The notes under the pieces: generated by a model
What the model saw: the letters and a program-made list of their open reading frames with translations, nothing else
Databases searched by the model: none
What the model was told of the DNA's origin: nothing
In this document: piece after piece, positions 4,615 to 5,464 of the stretch
Layout: every line of letters starts with the position of its first letter
Position numbering within the stretch: the first letter of the stretch is position 1
Program-made: the position numbers and the translations under genes
Assembly (NCBI GenBank): GCA_964435625.1
Contig: CAYTAG010000229.1
Span: 1 to 5,464 of the forward strand
DNA from: PXRE01 sp964435625
GTDB lineage: Archaea; Halobacteriota; Halobacteria; Halobacteriales; PXRE01
Length of the DNA: 5,464 bases
Reading direction: 5' to 3'

Positions 4615-5400
4615 ATGGGAGACTCGTCCGGCCACGAGGGGGACACCGCCCCGGAAGCGGACGGCGACTCGGCTTCCGTTTCGGCGGCGGCCGACGAGCC
4701 GACTTCCGTCCCGGAGTCGGACGACGAGCAGCCCTCGCCCCAGAAGTTCATCGAGGCGGCGCTGTTCGAGGCCCACCACCTGGCCAACCTGACCGGGCTG
4801 GACGAGGCCGAACTCGCGCGCCGGCGGCTGGTCAACGCCCAGAGCGCGTCCCGGCGGACGAAGACCCGGGACCTCCTGGCCGACGCCTGCGAGTACCTCG
4901 AACTCGCCGGCCTAGAGCGCCGGGACGCCGCGGCCGGGTTCGCCAAGGCCCGCCGCTACGCGCGAAATGCCGAAGTGGAGCTCCGCCACGAGTCCCCGAC
5001 CGTCGCCGAGAAGTCGGTCCTGGAGCTGCTGCACGCGGAGTCGCCGCGGGACCGCCGGTCGCTGACGGAGTTGCGGCGCGAGGCGACCGTCCAGTCCTAC
5101 GAGCGGCTCCGGCAGGACACCGCGCTCGAACTCGCGTTCTCGGAGATCCGCAGCCAGGCGGGCGACGGGGTGATCGACGATCCCCACGCCGTCGAGGACG
5201 AGGAGCCGGCCCTCGGGACGGCCGATCCCGACCGTACGGGCAGCGTCGAGGAGGCGCTCCGGCTGGCGAGCCTCGAAGTCGACATCCGGCGGGCTCTCCA
5301 GGGCGGCCGCGAGGCCGGCGCGGATTCGGAGTTCCAGTTCCTCTCCTCGGAGCAACTGGTCTCCGGCGACCGACCCCCGGAGCCGACCGGCCGGCAGTGA
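4615..5400 (+). CDS. Haloarchaeal protein of unknown function, acidic N-terminus and helical core
   Basis: I do not recognise this 261-residue protein. Residues 1-42 are low-complexity, rich in Asp, Glu, Ser and Ala, and probably disordered. A helix-rich core follows: about 43-58 (FIEAALFEAHHLANL), an Arg/Ala-rich region 65-125 with alternating hydrophobic and charged residues, and helices near 131-142, 149-180 and 210-229. The segment 65-82 (ELARRRLVNAQSASRRTK) and 102-118 are basic and could contact nucleic acid or another acidic partner; this is inference. Residues 183-210 form an acidic linker. There is no signal peptide, membrane segment or metal-binding cysteine motif; the single Cys is C92. 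Codon and base composition match its neighbours, so it looks like a genuine host gene. It follows the dehydrogenase on the same strand after 85 nt but has its own TATA candidates, so joint function is not implied. The ATG at 4615 has no Shine-Dalgarno. Confidence 0.75.
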   Translation: MGDSSGHEGDTAPEADGDSASVSAAADEPTSVPESDDEQPSPQKFIEAALFEAHHLANLTGLDEAELARRRLVNAQSASRRTKTRDLLADACEYLELAGLERRDAAAGFAKARRYARNAEVELRHESPTVAEKSVLELLHAESPRDRRSLTELRREATVQSYERLRQDTALELAFSEIRSQAGDGVIDDPHAVEDEEPALGTADPDRTGSVEEALRLASLEVDIRRALQGGREAGADSEFQFLSSEQLVSGDRPPEPTGRQ

Positions 5401-5437
5401 TACTGGACTGGAGGACATTTCACCGCTTTCATCGCTT

Positions 5438-5452
5438 CCACCGTTGCGGTGG
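5438..5452. repeat. Hairpin CCACCG/CGGTGG near the right edge
   Basis: CCACCG (5438-5443) and CGGTGG (5447-5452) pair perfectly around the loop TTG, 38 nt after the stop of the unknown gene, and are followed by alternating CG. It could help end that transcript or be the edge of a dispersed intergenic repeat continuing beyond the window. No T-tract follows within the window. The remaining bases 5401-5464 show no gene. Confidence 0.4.
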
Positions 5453-5464
5453 CGCGCGCGAGCA

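Noticed and set aside
4065..4946. Long minus-strand open frame of 293 codons across the dehydrogenase end and the unknown gene
   Set aside because: It overlaps two plus-strand genes with better coding signatures; its translation is Arg/Ser/Ala-rich without family motifs, typical of an antisense shadow in GC-rich DNA.

Overview
The window looks like chromosomal DNA from a halophilic archaeon (class Halobacteria). The base composition is very GC-rich. Encoded proteins are acidic and rich in Asp, Glu, Ala and Val. Isolated AT-rich TATA-like boxes sit about 27 nt upstream of several start codons that have no ribosome binding site, which is the usual haloarchaeal leaderless arrangement. The SucC and SucD sequences also read as haloarchaeal. 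I cannot assign a genus.

Layout. Positions 1-3689 are read on the minus strand. In transcription order they hold a membrane-anchored eight-bladed PQQ-type beta-propeller protein (3689 to 2370), a glycerophosphodiester phosphodiesterase (2264 to 1587), sucC (1436 to 285) and the first 51 codons of sucD (154 to 1, cut by the window edge). Positions 3816-5400 are read on the plus strand: a short-chain dehydrogenase/reductase (3816-4529) and a haloarchaeal protein of unknown function (4615-5400). The 126-nt divergent region 3690-3815 holds a TATA box for each direction with two inverted repeats between them. No gap exceeds 300 bases. The longest, 1437-1586, holds only a weak candidate promoter for sucC and a 9-bp direct repeat.

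How the genes work together. SucC and SucD form succinyl-CoA synthetase of the TCA cycle. The other genes are single-function units, each with its own candidate promoter, and show no common pathway.

The most notable point is the sucC-sucD junction. The sucC stop overlaps an ATG (ATGA) that lies 5 nt after a full AGGAGGTG Shine-Dalgarno sequence. That is where a tightly coupled sucD would be expected to start, yet recognisable SucD begins 134 nt further on, at a GTG. The spacer carries strong hairpins, a repeated CGAGCGA-type motif and CGTTAG/CTAACG ends. It reads as a 45-codon, strongly basic small ORF whose stop overlaps the sucD start (GTGA). This suggests that an intergenic repeat was inserted at the original sucD start and that coupling is now relayed through the small ORF. 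Everything ordinary about these genes is well supported; the function of the last gene and of the spacer is unknown.
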